A DNA stretch of 13,247 bases from positions 1-13,247 of the forward strand of contig CAJMAO010000041.1 in the NCBI GenBank assembly GCA_905211345.1, in the 5' to 3' direction. The position numbers and the translations under genes were made by a program. The notes under the pieces are model-generated. The model was not told where the DNA came from and ran no database searches. It saw nothing but the letters and a program-made list of their open reading frames with translations. The DNA comes from an uncultured Prevotella sp. Lineage in GTDB: Bacteria; Bacteroidota; Bacteroidia; Bacteroidales; Bacteroidaceae. How positions within the stretch are numbered: the stretch's first letter is position 1; each line of letters opens with the position of its first letter. This document shows, one piece after another, positions 1 to 6,834 of this stretch.

Positions 1-1
1 G

Positions 2-277
2 CTCTTTCCCTTCGGCTGGTGGCACGTGTTGCGCGCCCTGAAGGCTCACAAGACCGAGGGCGTAGACCTGCTCCTGCTCGGCGTTCTGCCCGAATACCGC
101 ATGAAGGGAGCCAACGCCCTGATGTTCGCCGACCTCATACCGCGCTACCAGGCCTACGGCTTCAAGTGGGGCGAGAGCCAGGTTGAGATGGAGACCAACG
201 AGAACGTGCAGAGCCAGTGGCAGTACCTTGACCCCAAGCTGCACAAGAGGCGGCGTTGTTATAAAAAATGGTTATAA
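2..277 (+). CDS. GNAT-like N-acetyltransferase, C-terminal end (partial)
   Basis: This reading frame is open from the left edge to a TAA at 275-277, so only the last 91 residues of a longer protein are present; the GTG at position 26 is internal, not a start. The visible part has a GNAT-like segment (LLLLGVLPEYRMKGANALMF), resembling the beta4 strand and acetyl-CoA loop region. It is followed by a C-terminal tail typical of large Bacteroidetes GNAT/YghO-like hypothetical proteins (QAYGFKWGESQVEMETNENV, then a basic KLHKRRRCYKKWL end). The acyl donor would be acetyl-CoA; the substrate is unknown. Its codon use is GC-rich like the core genes and unlike the AT-rich cassette that follows, so the change in composition falls between this stop and 378. 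Family assignment is by pattern recognition only. Confidence 0.6.
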   Translation, partial: LFPFGWWHVLRALKAHKTEGVDLLLLGVLPEYRMKGANALMFADLIPRYQAYGFKWGESQVEMETNENVQSQWQYLDPKLHKRRRCYKKWL

Positions 278-283
278 CCACTT

Positions 284-346
284 GTAGTTAAAGCAATAGA
301 GCAGTTATCATATCCATGTAATTGCTAAGTAGTTAAAGCCAAATGC
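284..346. repeat. Dispersed GTAGTTAA-type repeat before the methyltransferase gene
   Basis: The 11-mer GTAGTTAAAGC occurs at 284-294 and again at 329-339. The longer stretch 324-346 matches 8621-8643 at 21 of 23 positions, counted by eye, so this is a copy of a sequence that recurs elsewhere in the window. It lies in the roughly 100-bp gap between the acetyltransferase stop and the methyltransferase start. A 12-bp palindrome (TGGTTATAACCA, 269-280) overlaps the preceding stop codon. Confidence 0.65.
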
Positions 347-377
347 AGGGCTTCTCAATGAATTTGTGTAAAGATAA

Positions 378-1595
378 ATGTTAAATAACAACATACATAC
401 AGAAAACAGCTTATTTGCAAACGCTGAAACAAGCTGGAAGGATAAAGCGTTCAGCCACGAGGAAAGGACTGTGCGTCTTGCGACGTGTTTCAGTGGTATA
501 GGAGCCATCGAGCAGGCTTTCAAGCGGTTGAAATTGAAGCATGAGATAGTCTTTGCAGGTGATATTGACGACAAATGCAAAAAAAGTTATTTGGCGAATT
601 ACGAATTGGATGAGATACGCTGGCATTCTGACATTCATGACTTTGACGCCTCTCCATATAAAGGGCAAGTAGATTTGCTTGTAGGCGGTGCGCCTTGCCA
701 AGCATTCTCCATGGTTGGCAAGAGATTGGGCTTTGAAGACACAAGGGGAACATTGTTCTATGAGTTTGCCCGTGTTATCAAGGAATGCCAGCCAAAGGTT
801 TTTATCTTCGAGAACGTCAAGGGTATTGTCTCCCATGACAAGGGACGGACATGGCAAACGATAAAAAATGTGTTTTCAGACCTTGGCTATGACATACATG
901 AACAAATATTGAACAGCAAGGATTATGGCATTCCACAGCATAGGGAAAGAATGTTCTGTATTGGTTTTAAGGAAAAGACACAATTTGAATACCCGTTACC
1001 CATACCGTTGGAATATGAAATGTATGATTTCCTTGAAGATTATATATCAAGTAAATATTTTTTGAAGGAAAAGGGGGTCAAGTTCGTTACAAGCACAAAG
1101 AACCGTCAGAAATGTTATACGCAAATAAACGGTGATATACAATTATGTCAAAAGCGCAACCAACAATTTAATTGGCATGGCGATTTTGTTTTTCATCCTG
1201 CGGCAGGAGAAGAAGACTATGATGAGTTTGTTTTTGAAGTAAAAGATGTTGAGGAAAAATATTACTTGTCAGACAAAGTGGCGCGGTATGTCCTTACTCC
1301 TGGTACAAAAAACTTCAAGACGACAATAAAAACAGATTTGCCAGTAGCGCGTCCGTTGCTTCATACCATGCACAAGATGCACAGGGCTGGAGTCGACAAT
1401 TATGTGACGCATAAGGGCAGGATACGGAAACTTACCCCACGTGAGTGTTTGCGTTTGATGGGCTTTAAGGACGACTTCAAGATAGTAGTGTCTGACACCT
1501 CTATATATCAGCAGGCGGGCAATAGTATAGTGGTAGATGTACTTATAGCGTTGTTAAAACAGATGGATATAACCAAATACGGAGTTGCAGAATGA
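378..1595 (+). CDS. DNA (cytosine-5)-methyltransferase of a type II restriction-modification system
   Basis: This enzyme transfers a methyl group from S-adenosylmethionine to C5 of cytosine in a specific site, protecting host DNA from the partner endonuclease. The 405 residues show the C5-methylase motifs in canonical order: motif I TCFSGIGA (36-43), motif IV GAPCQAFS (104-111, catalytic Cys107), motif VI ENVKG (145-149), motif VIII QHRERMFCIGF (187-197), motif IX RKLTPRECLRLMGF (350-363) and motif X QQAGNSIVVDV (378-388). The target-recognition region should lie between motifs VIII and IX, about 200-345, and I cannot read the recognised sequence from it. The ATG at 378 is the first possible start, since an in-frame TAA lies at 375-377. 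About 30 residues precede motif I. The gene is AT-rich and its stop overlaps the endonuclease start by 4 bp, indicating coupled translation. No Vsr or controller gene is seen. Confidence 0.95.
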   Translation: MLNNNIHTENSLFANAETSWKDKAFSHEERTVRLATCFSGIGAIEQAFKRLKLKHEIVFAGDIDDKCKKSYLANYELDEIRWHSDIHDFDASPYKGQVDLLVGGAPCQAFSMVGKRLGFEDTRGTLFYEFARVIKECQPKVFIFENVKGIVSHDKGRTWQTIKNVFSDLGYDIHEQILNSKDYGIPQHRERMFCIGFKEKTQFEYPLPIPLEYEMYDFLEDYISSKYFLKEKGVKFVTSTKNRQKCYTQINGDIQLCQKRNQQFNWHGDFVFHPAAGEEDYDEFVFEVKDVEEKYYLSDKVARYVLTPGTKNFKTTIKTDLPVARPLLHTMHKMHRAGVDNYVTHKGRIRKLTPRECLRLMGFKDDFKIVVSDTSIYQQAGNSIVVDVLIALLKQMDITKYGVAE

Positions 1596-2584
1596 ATATT
1601 GGTGGACGCAATTATATAGTTAAAGACACATTTGACAGCATTGTAACTATACCCGATTGTTTTGTATTGGGCAAAAATAAACTTGGTCATGGACATGGTG
1701 AGGCAAAGTTGTATTTTGGCTCAAAGGAAAGCATGAGGCAATTTTATGGTGATGAGGGCTTTCGTGTCAAATGTTTCATATTGAAGAAAGATATAGTCAC
1801 TTATCTTGAAACCTTGAAAGAGGAGTATATGAGTCCGTCTCAAAACTATGTGGGGAAGGACGAATTTCCTGCATTGTGGAATCAACGTATGGCTATGGTT
1901 GACAAGCTTGACGATGTGATATATTTTGAGGTTTCCGACCAAGTACAAATAGAAGGACCACGAGGATATGTTAATTCAAGAGATTTTGGATACAAGTTAC
2001 TTCGTGAAATATCATTGCCATTGGTTAGTTATTTGTCCGCCATGGAACTTATAGATGATGGCGGACAACAATATTTTTATTGGAAATTGTTTGTTGATTT
2101 TGACGCGATTTCAGAAAAGAAAAACGGGCCGCTTGTATTCATATATGGAAAGAAAGACGCTGAGCGTCAAGTGGCAGAGCATAAACGTGACAATAAAAAG
2201 AATTCCGAAATACGTTATGCGCGTATAGGACAGGGAAAATATAGGGAAGCCCTATTGGATGAATGTCCTTTTTGCCCAATCACAATGGTTAATGATGAGC
2301 GTTTGCTAATAGCTAGCCATATAAAGCCTTGGGCATCATCTACAGACAGAGAAAAGGTAGACCCTAAAAACGGATATATGCTAACACCTTTGTATGACAA
2401 GTTGTTTGATAAAGGTTTCATCACTTTCACAGAAGACAAGCACATGCATGTTTCAAATTGGTTGTCACCAAAGAATTGCAAACGTCTTGGCTTAAAGGAC
2501 GATGTTTACATTCAACATCTTCCAATGGATGAAGCTCGTAAGGCATATCTAAAATATCACAGGGAGTTCGTTTTCAAAGGATGA
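1592..2584 (+). CDS. HNH-family restriction endonuclease, partner of the methyltransferase
   Basis: This is probably the restriction enzyme of the cassette, cutting DNA that lacks the partner's methylation. Of 330 residues, the last 120 form an HNH domain of the kind seen in many type II enzymes: entry motif RIGQGKYREALL (211-222), a C-x2-C pair (Cys225, Cys228), ASHIKPW with His243, DPKNG with Asn260, and LYDKLFDKGF (267-276). The third position of the motif is not a histidine here. The protein closes with the usual AYLKYHREFVF. Residues 1-200 match no domain I recognise and presumably hold the specificity or dimerisation part. The ATG at 1592 lies inside ATGA with the methylase stop, so the pair is one transcript. 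The gene is clearly AT-rich (32% GC in the sampled 1621-1680), consistent with transfer. The endonuclease role is inferred from the HNH domain plus pairing; cleavage site unknown. Confidence 0.85.
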   Translation: MNIGGRNYIVKDTFDSIVTIPDCFVLGKNKLGHGHGEAKLYFGSKESMRQFYGDEGFRVKCFILKKDIVTYLETLKEEYMSPSQNYVGKDEFPALWNQRMAMVDKLDDVIYFEVSDQVQIEGPRGYVNSRDFGYKLLREISLPLVSYLSAMELIDDGGQQYFYWKLFVDFDAISEKKNGPLVFIYGKKDAERQVAEHKRDNKKNSEIRYARIGQGKYREALLDECPFCPITMVNDERLLIASHIKPWASSTDREKVDPKNGYMLTPLYDKLFDKGFITFTEDKHMHVSNWLSPKNCKRLGLKDDVYIQHLPMDEARKAYLKYHREFVFKG

Positions 2585-2602
2585 TTTTGTAATTAGAAAG
2601 AA

Positions 2603-4558
2603 ATGAAAGAAGAGGACATATCGAACAACTCACAAGTTGTTTACAATGATGATAATATCAGGCATCTCTCCGACATGGAGCATGTGCGCACACGACCCGG
2701 CATGTACATCGGCCGCCTGGGCGACGGCTCAATGCCCGAGGACGGAATATACGTGTTGCTGAAGGAGGTTATCGACAACTCGATTGACGAGTTTAAGATG
2801 GGTGCCGGCAAACGCATCGAGGTCGACATCGACGACGACCTGCGCGTGACCGTCCGCGACTACGGGCGCGGCATACCGCAGGGCAAGCTCGTCGAGGCCG
2901 TCAGCGTATTGAACACCGGCGGAAAGTATGACTCCAAGGCGTTCAAGAAGAGTGTCGGCCTCAACGGTGTCGGCATAAAGGCCGTCAACGCGTTGAGCTC
3001 GGCGTTCGAGGTGCGCTCTTATCGTGACGGCACGGTGCGCTCGGTGCAGTTCGAGAAAGGCGTTCAGAAAAGCGACAAGACCGAGGACACGCAGGACGAG
3101 AACGGCACATACGTATTCTTCGAGCCTGACGCCACGCTGTTCAAGAACTACCGCTTCCACACGGATTTCGTCGAGACGATGCTCCGCAACTACACTTACC
3201 TCAACACGGGGCTAACCATCATGTTCAACGGCCGCCGCATATTGAGCCGCAACGGACTTGAAGACCTGCTCAACGACACGATGACCACCGACGGCATCTA
3301 CCCCATAATCCACCTCAAGGGCGAGGACATCGAGATAGCGTTTACGCATACCAACCAGTACGGAGAGGAGTACCACTCCTTCGTAAACGGCCAGCACACC
3401 ACGCAGGGAGGCACACACCAAAGCGCGTTCAAGGAGCACATAGCCAAGACAATAAAGGAGTTCTTCAACAAGAACTTTGAATACACCGACATACGTAACG
3501 GCCTCGTGGCCGCCATCGCGGTGAACGTGGAGGAGCCGATGTTCGAGAGTCAGACCAAAATCAAGCTCGGCTCGCTCACCATGTCGCCAGACGGCGTGAG
3601 CGTGAACAAGTACGTCGGCGACTTCATCAAGACCGAGGTGGACAACTACTTGCACAAACACGCTGACGTGGCGGAGGTGATGCTCCAGAAAATCCAGGCC
3701 TCCGAGAAGGAGCGCAAGGAGATGGCCGGGGTGACGAAGCTGGCCCGCGAACGCGCCAAGAAGGCCAACCTGCACAACCGCAAGCTGCGCGACTGCCGCA
3801 TACACTTCTCCGACGTGAAGAACGACCGCAAGGAGGAAAGCTCCATATTCATAACCGAGGGCGACTCGGCAAGTGGCTCAATCACCAAGAGCCGCGACGT
3901 AAACACGCAAGCCGTGTTCTCGCTTCGTGGTAAGCCATTGAACTCTTACGGCCTGACTAAGAAGGTGGTGTATGAGAACGAGGAGTTCAACCTCTTGCAG
4001 GCGGCCCTCGACATCGAGGACGGGCTCGACACCCTGCGCTACAACAAGGTGATTGTGGCGACCGATGCCGATGTTGACGGCATGCACATACGCCTGCTGA
4101 TAATCACCTTCTTCCTGCAATTCTTCCCCGACCTCATCAAGAAAGGCCACGTGTACGTGCTGCAGACGCCGCTGTTCCGGGTGCGCAACCGCCGCTCGAA
4201 AATCAAGGACAAGGCCGTGCTTGAGGCCGCAAAGGGTACCAAGGGCGACTTCATCACCCGCTACTGTTACAGCGAGGAGGAGCGCATGAAGGCCATAATG
4301 GAGCTTGGGCCGGAGCCGGAAATAACCCGCTTCAAGGGTCTTGGCGAAATCAGTCCCGACGAGTTCCGCGCCTTCATAGGCCCCGACATGCGCTTGGAGC
4401 AGGTCACCCTGCACAAGACCGACCAAGTGCAGAAACTCCTCGAATACTATATGGGAAAGAATACGCCCGAGCGCCAGAACTTCATTATCGACAATCTGGT
4501 GATTGAGGAAGACAAAGCCCCCTCCGACTCCCCCGTAGAGGGGGAGGGCCGAGATTAG
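2603..4558 (+). CDS. parE: DNA topoisomerase IV subunit B
   Basis: ParE is the ATPase subunit that with ParC unlinks replicated chromosomes. The 651 residues contain the GHKL ATPase domain (Glu55 and Asn59 in EVIDNS, DYGRGIP 86-92, GVGIKAVNALS 122-132), the QTKIKL loop (317-322) that contacts ATP, and the TOPRIM domain with Glu419 in ITEGDSASG plus Asp488/Asp490 in VATDADVDG. The opening HVRTRPGMYIGRLGDGS with DDGIYVLL-type spacing is that of Bacteroidetes ParE, not GyrB. The start at 2603 follows the endonuclease stop by only 18 bp and I see no convincing promoter in that gap, so readthrough from the cassette or a promoter inside the endonuclease gene is likely. The last dozen residues (about APSDSPVEGEGRD) are encoded by a GC-rich repeat, so the C-terminal tail is probably not conserved in the family. 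Confidence 0.95.
   Translation: MKEEDISNNSQVVYNDDNIRHLSDMEHVRTRPGMYIGRLGDGSMPEDGIYVLLKEVIDNSIDEFKMGAGKRIEVDIDDDLRVTVRDYGRGIPQGKLVEAVSVLNTGGKYDSKAFKKSVGLNGVGIKAVNALSSAFEVRSYRDGTVRSVQFEKGVQKSDKTEDTQDENGTYVFFEPDATLFKNYRFHTDFVETMLRNYTYLNTGLTIMFNGRRILSRNGLEDLLNDTMTTDGIYPIIHLKGEDIEIAFTHTNQYGEEYHSFVNGQHTTQGGTHQSAFKEHIAKTIKEFFNKNFEYTDIRNGLVAAIAVNVEEPMFESQTKIKLGSLTMSPDGVSVNKYVGDFIKTEVDNYLHKHADVAEVMLQKIQASEKERKEMAGVTKLARERAKKANLHNRKLRDCRIHFSDVKNDRKEESSIFITEGDSASGSITKSRDVNTQAVFSLRGKPLNSYGLTKKVVYENEEFNLLQAALDIEDGLDTLRYNKVIVATDADVDGMHIRLLIITFFLQFFPDLIKKGHVYVLQTPLFRVRNRRSKIKDKAVLEAAKGTKGDFITRYCYSEEERMKAIMELGPEPEITRFKGLGEISPDEFRAFIGPDMRLEQVTLHKTDQVQKLLEYYMGKNTPERQNFIIDNLVIEEDKAPSDSPVEGEGRD
4514..4558 (-). 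repeat. REP-like GC-rich palindromic repeat, copy 1 (in the parE 3' end)
   Basis: This 45-bp stretch has a perfect 7-bp stem, CTCCCCC (4528-4534) and GGGGGAG (4540-4546), around a 5-nt loop. Its reverse complement aligns with 4658-4702 at about three quarters identity by eye, including the flanking CTAA and GGGGCTT ends. The two copies are therefore inverted with respect to each other. This copy encodes the ParE tail and stop codon. Confidence 0.75.
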
Positions 4559-4612
4559 CCTTGCCGCTTTGTCCGATAATGTTCTTCCATCATAAAGGAT
4601 ATTTTTAACAAT

Positions 4613-6247
4613 ATGAAACCATTTTCTTTTTCATCCATAAAACGTTTATTTTCAAGGCTAACCAGCTCCTCCCCTCTATGGGGAGGTTGGGTGGGGCTTC
4701 TTTTCCTTGCGCTACCTTCATCCGCCCAGATGCGCATCGACTTCTCCAAGGACAGCCCGTTGCGCAAGCTGCAGATAGCGGAGATGGCGATAAACAACCT
4801 GTATGTTGACTCGGTTGACGAGAAAAAGCTCGTTGAAGACGCCATACGCGGTATGCTGGAGAAGCTCGACCCGCACTCGTCTTACTCCGACCCGAAGGAG
4901 GTAAAGGCGCTTAACGAGCCGTTGCAGGGCAACTTCGAGGGCATCGGCGTGCAGTTCAACATGGTTGACGACACGCTGCTCGTGATACAGCCCGTTGTGA
5001 AAGGCCCGTCGGAAAAGGTGGGCATCATGGCCGGCGACCGCATAGTGTCGGTGAACGATACGGCCATAGCGGGCGTGAAGATGAGCAAGGAGGAGATAAT
5101 GCGCCGCCTCAGGGGGCCGAAGGGCACGAAAGTAGACCTCGGAGTAGTGCGCCGCGGGGTACAGGAAGTGCTCAAGTTCACGGTTAAAAGGGACAAGATT
5201 CCTGTGAAAAGCATCGACGCAGTGTACATGATACGTCCGGGGATAGGGTATATAAGGATAGGAAACTTCGGCGCCACGACGTATAAGGAGTTCATGGAAG
5301 GTGTCGGGCTGTTGAGGGAAAAGGGCATGAAAGACCTCATACTTGATCTTCAGGACAACGGCGGAGGCTATCTCGAGGCGGCCGTCCAGATAGCCAACGA
5401 GTTCCTGCCAAAGGGCGACCTCATCGTATATACCGAGGGACGGCAGTTCCCCCGCACTGATTATAAGGCGCGCGGAAACGGCAAGATGGCTGAAGGGCGC
5501 GTCGTCGTGTTGGTCAACGAGTTTACGGCATCGGCCGCGGAAATAGTTTCCGGCGCGGTGCAAGACCAAGACCGGGGCACGGTGATAGGCCGCCGCACGT
5601 TCGGCAAGGGGCTTGTGCAGCGCCCGATCGGCCTGCCCGACGGCTCGATGATACGGCTTACCATAGCGCATTATTATACCCCTTCGGGCCGCTGCATACA
5701 GAAACCGTACACCAAGGGCGACCTTGACGACTACGCGAAGGACTTTGACAACCGCCTGAAACATGGCGAACTGACTAACCGCGACAGCATACATTTCTCG
5801 GATTCGCTGAAGTTCTACACCTTGCGCGAGCGCCGCCCGGTGTATGGCGGGGGAGGGATAATGCCCGACGTGTTCGTGCCCCTCGACACGTTGCAGTACA
5901 CCAAGTTCCACCGCCAGCTCGTGCTGAAGGGATTGGTAATCAACACCAGCCTGAAATATATCGACAACCACCGCAATGAGTTGAAAGGGCTGTTCCCGAC
6001 GTTCGAGTCGTTCCGCGACGGATTCCAAGTGCCTCAGTCGCTTGTCGACGATATTATGAAAGAGGCCGAGGAACAGAAACTGAAGCCGAAGGACGACGAG
6101 GAACTGCAGAAAACGCTGCCTTACCTGAGGACGCAGCTGAAGGCCCTCGTGGCGCGCGACCTGTTTGACATGAGCGAATATTTCCAGATTATCAACGAGA
6201 CGAGCGACATCGTGAAGAAGGCCGTTGAAAACCTGTCGTCCAATTGA
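4613..6247 (+). CDS. Exported S41-family C-terminal processing protease (Ctp/Tsp-like)
   Basis: This is a serine protease that trims or degrades envelope proteins from their C-termini. Residues 1-38 look like a signal peptide: a basic start (KPFSFSSIKRLFSR), a hydrophobic run (LWGGWVGLLFLAL) and cleavage after SSA, placing the enzyme in the periplasm. Then come a helical segment (about 45-95), a PDZ domain (about 105-195, GIGVQF to RRLRGPKGT) and the S41 catalytic core (about 200-370). The catalytic pair is Ser307 in FTASAAE and Lys332 in TFGKGLVQ, 25 residues apart as in Tsp and the D1-processing protease. A roughly 170-residue C-terminal extension follows, common in Bacteroidetes members; total 544. 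The gene lies 54 bp after parE and 75 bp before ybeY, so the three may be cotranscribed. Part of the signal peptide is encoded by a repeat element (4658-4702). Confidence 0.93.
   Translation: MKPFSFSSIKRLFSRLTSSSPLWGGWVGLLFLALPSSAQMRIDFSKDSPLRKLQIAEMAINNLYVDSVDEKKLVEDAIRGMLEKLDPHSSYSDPKEVKALNEPLQGNFEGIGVQFNMVDDTLLVIQPVVKGPSEKVGIMAGDRIVSVNDTAIAGVKMSKEEIMRRLRGPKGTKVDLGVVRRGVQEVLKFTVKRDKIPVKSIDAVYMIRPGIGYIRIGNFGATTYKEFMEGVGLLREKGMKDLILDLQDNGGGYLEAAVQIANEFLPKGDLIVYTEGRQFPRTDYKARGNGKMAEGRVVVLVNEFTASAAEIVSGAVQDQDRGTVIGRRTFGKGLVQRPIGLPDGSMIRLTIAHYYTPSGRCIQKPYTKGDLDDYAKDFDNRLKHGELTNRDSIHFSDSLKFYTLRERRPVYGGGGIMPDVFVPLDTLQYTKFHRQLVLKGLVINTSLKYIDNHRNELKGLFPTFESFRDGFQVPQSLVDDIMKEAEEQKLKPKDDEELQKTLPYLRTQLKALVARDLFDMSEYFQIINETSDIVKKAVENLSSN
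4658..4702 (+). repeat. REP-like GC-rich palindromic repeat, copy 2 (in the protease signal peptide)
   Basis: A perfect 7-bp stem, CCTCCCC (4668-4674) with GGGGAGG (4680-4686) around the 5-nt loop TCTAT, matches the geometry of the inverted copy at 4514-4558. Translated in the protease frame it gives the LTSSSPLWGGWVGLL part of the signal peptide. The inverted pair brackets about 100 bp that include the protease start codon. Confidence 0.75.
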
Positions 6248-6311
6248 CGGCAAAACGGGCTGCGAAAGACGGCAAAACGGAAGGCAAGAGACGGCCTTTT
6301 ACAATGCAAAA
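6246..6311 (+). repeat. Three 22-bp units beginning GACGGC between the protease gene and ybeY
   Basis: Units begin at 6246, 6268 and 6290, each with GACGGC. The first two share the 13-mer GACGGCAAAACGG exactly and the third diverges after GACGGC. The first unit overlaps the protease TGA stop (6245-6247). The segment 6259-6273 matches the reverse complement of 11350-11364 at 14 of 15 positions, linking it to the hairpin region near the right end. Confidence 0.6.
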
Positions 6312-6322
6312 CACCACATATT

Positions 6323-6742
6323 ATGATAACATACAACACTGACGGGGTAAAGATGCCCGCCATAAGGCGGCGCAAAGTGACGGCATGGATAAAGGCCGTG
6401 GCCGCATCATACGGCAGGAAAGTAGGCGAGATAGGCTACATGTTCGTTGACGACGAGCGCATACTAGAGGTCAACCGCGAATATCTCGGGCACGATTATT
6501 ATACCGACATCATAACTTTTGATTACGATGAAGGCGACACGATAAACGGCGATTTGGTGATTTCGCTCGACACCGTGCGCACCAACGCCGAGCAGCTAGG
6601 CAAGGAATACATGGACGAGCTGCACCGTGTCATCATCCACGGCATACTGCACCTCTGCGGCATCAACGACAAGGGGCCGGGCGAACGCGAAATAATGGAA
6701 GCCGCCGAAGACAAGGCATTGGCAATGAGAATAAAGAATTAA
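6323..6742 (+). CDS. ybeY: Endoribonuclease YbeY, rRNA maturation factor
   Basis: YbeY is a metal-dependent single-strand endoribonuclease acting in 16S rRNA 3'-end maturation and ribosome quality control in the cytoplasm. The 139 residues carry the family signature HRVIIHGILHLCGINDKGPGE, with metal-ligand histidines His106 and His110. The third ligand, His in the E. coli form HGxLHLxGYDH, is Asp116 here; to my memory this GINDKGPGE form is usual in Bacteroidetes, so it is a lineage variant and not damage. The central TDIITFDY (61-68) is also characteristic. The start at 6323 fits the family's N-terminus. The gene follows the protease on the same strand. Its last codons (IKN and stop, AAG AAT TAA) lie inside the left arm of a long inverted repeat. 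Confidence 0.95.
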   Translation: MITYNTDGVKMPAIRRRKVTAWIKAVAASYGRKVGEIGYMFVDDERILEVNREYLGHDYYTDIITFDYDEGDTINGDLVISLDTVRTNAEQLGKEYMDELHRVIIHGILHLCGINDKGPGEREIMEAAEDKALAMRIKN

Positions 6743-6826
6743 GAGTTAAGAATTAAGAAAAACACCTTTGTCGCAGACATTTTGAAAAGCGTATTTTCTT
6801 AATTCTTAACTCTTAATTCTTTATTC
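6729..6826. repeat. Perfect 33-bp inverted repeat built of 7-bp units, between convergent ybeY and coaD
   Basis: The left arm (6729-6761, plus matching A at 6762 depending on register; counted as 33 bp ending near 6761-6762) and right arm (6794-6826) are exact reverse complements around a loop of about 31 nt. The right arm reads as heptamers: TTAATTC, TTAACTC, TTAATTC, TTTATTC. A further partial copy (CTCTTAATTCTTAATT) runs from 6832 into the end of coaD. The hairpin sits between two convergent genes, so it may act as a bidirectional transcription barrier, although the stem is AT-rich and unlike a classical terminator. Confidence 0.85.
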
Positions 6827-6834
6827 AAAAGCTC

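Noticed and set aside
378..2584. Transposase, integrase or tRNA attachment site as the carrier of the restriction-modification cassette
   Set aside because: No mobility gene, tRNA or clear terminal inverted repeat is visible at either edge, so the mode of entry is left open.
2582..2589. TGATTTTG as a -7 promoter box for parE (and TGAATTTG at 359-366 for the methylase)
   Set aside because: Both differ from TAnnTTTG at the second base, lie very close to the ATG and lack a -33 TTTG at the usual spacing.
4718..6253. A 511-codon open frame antisense to the protease gene
   Set aside because: It is a by-product of GC-rich codon use in the opposite strand. The product has no recognisable domain, whereas the + strand frame has full S41 motifs.
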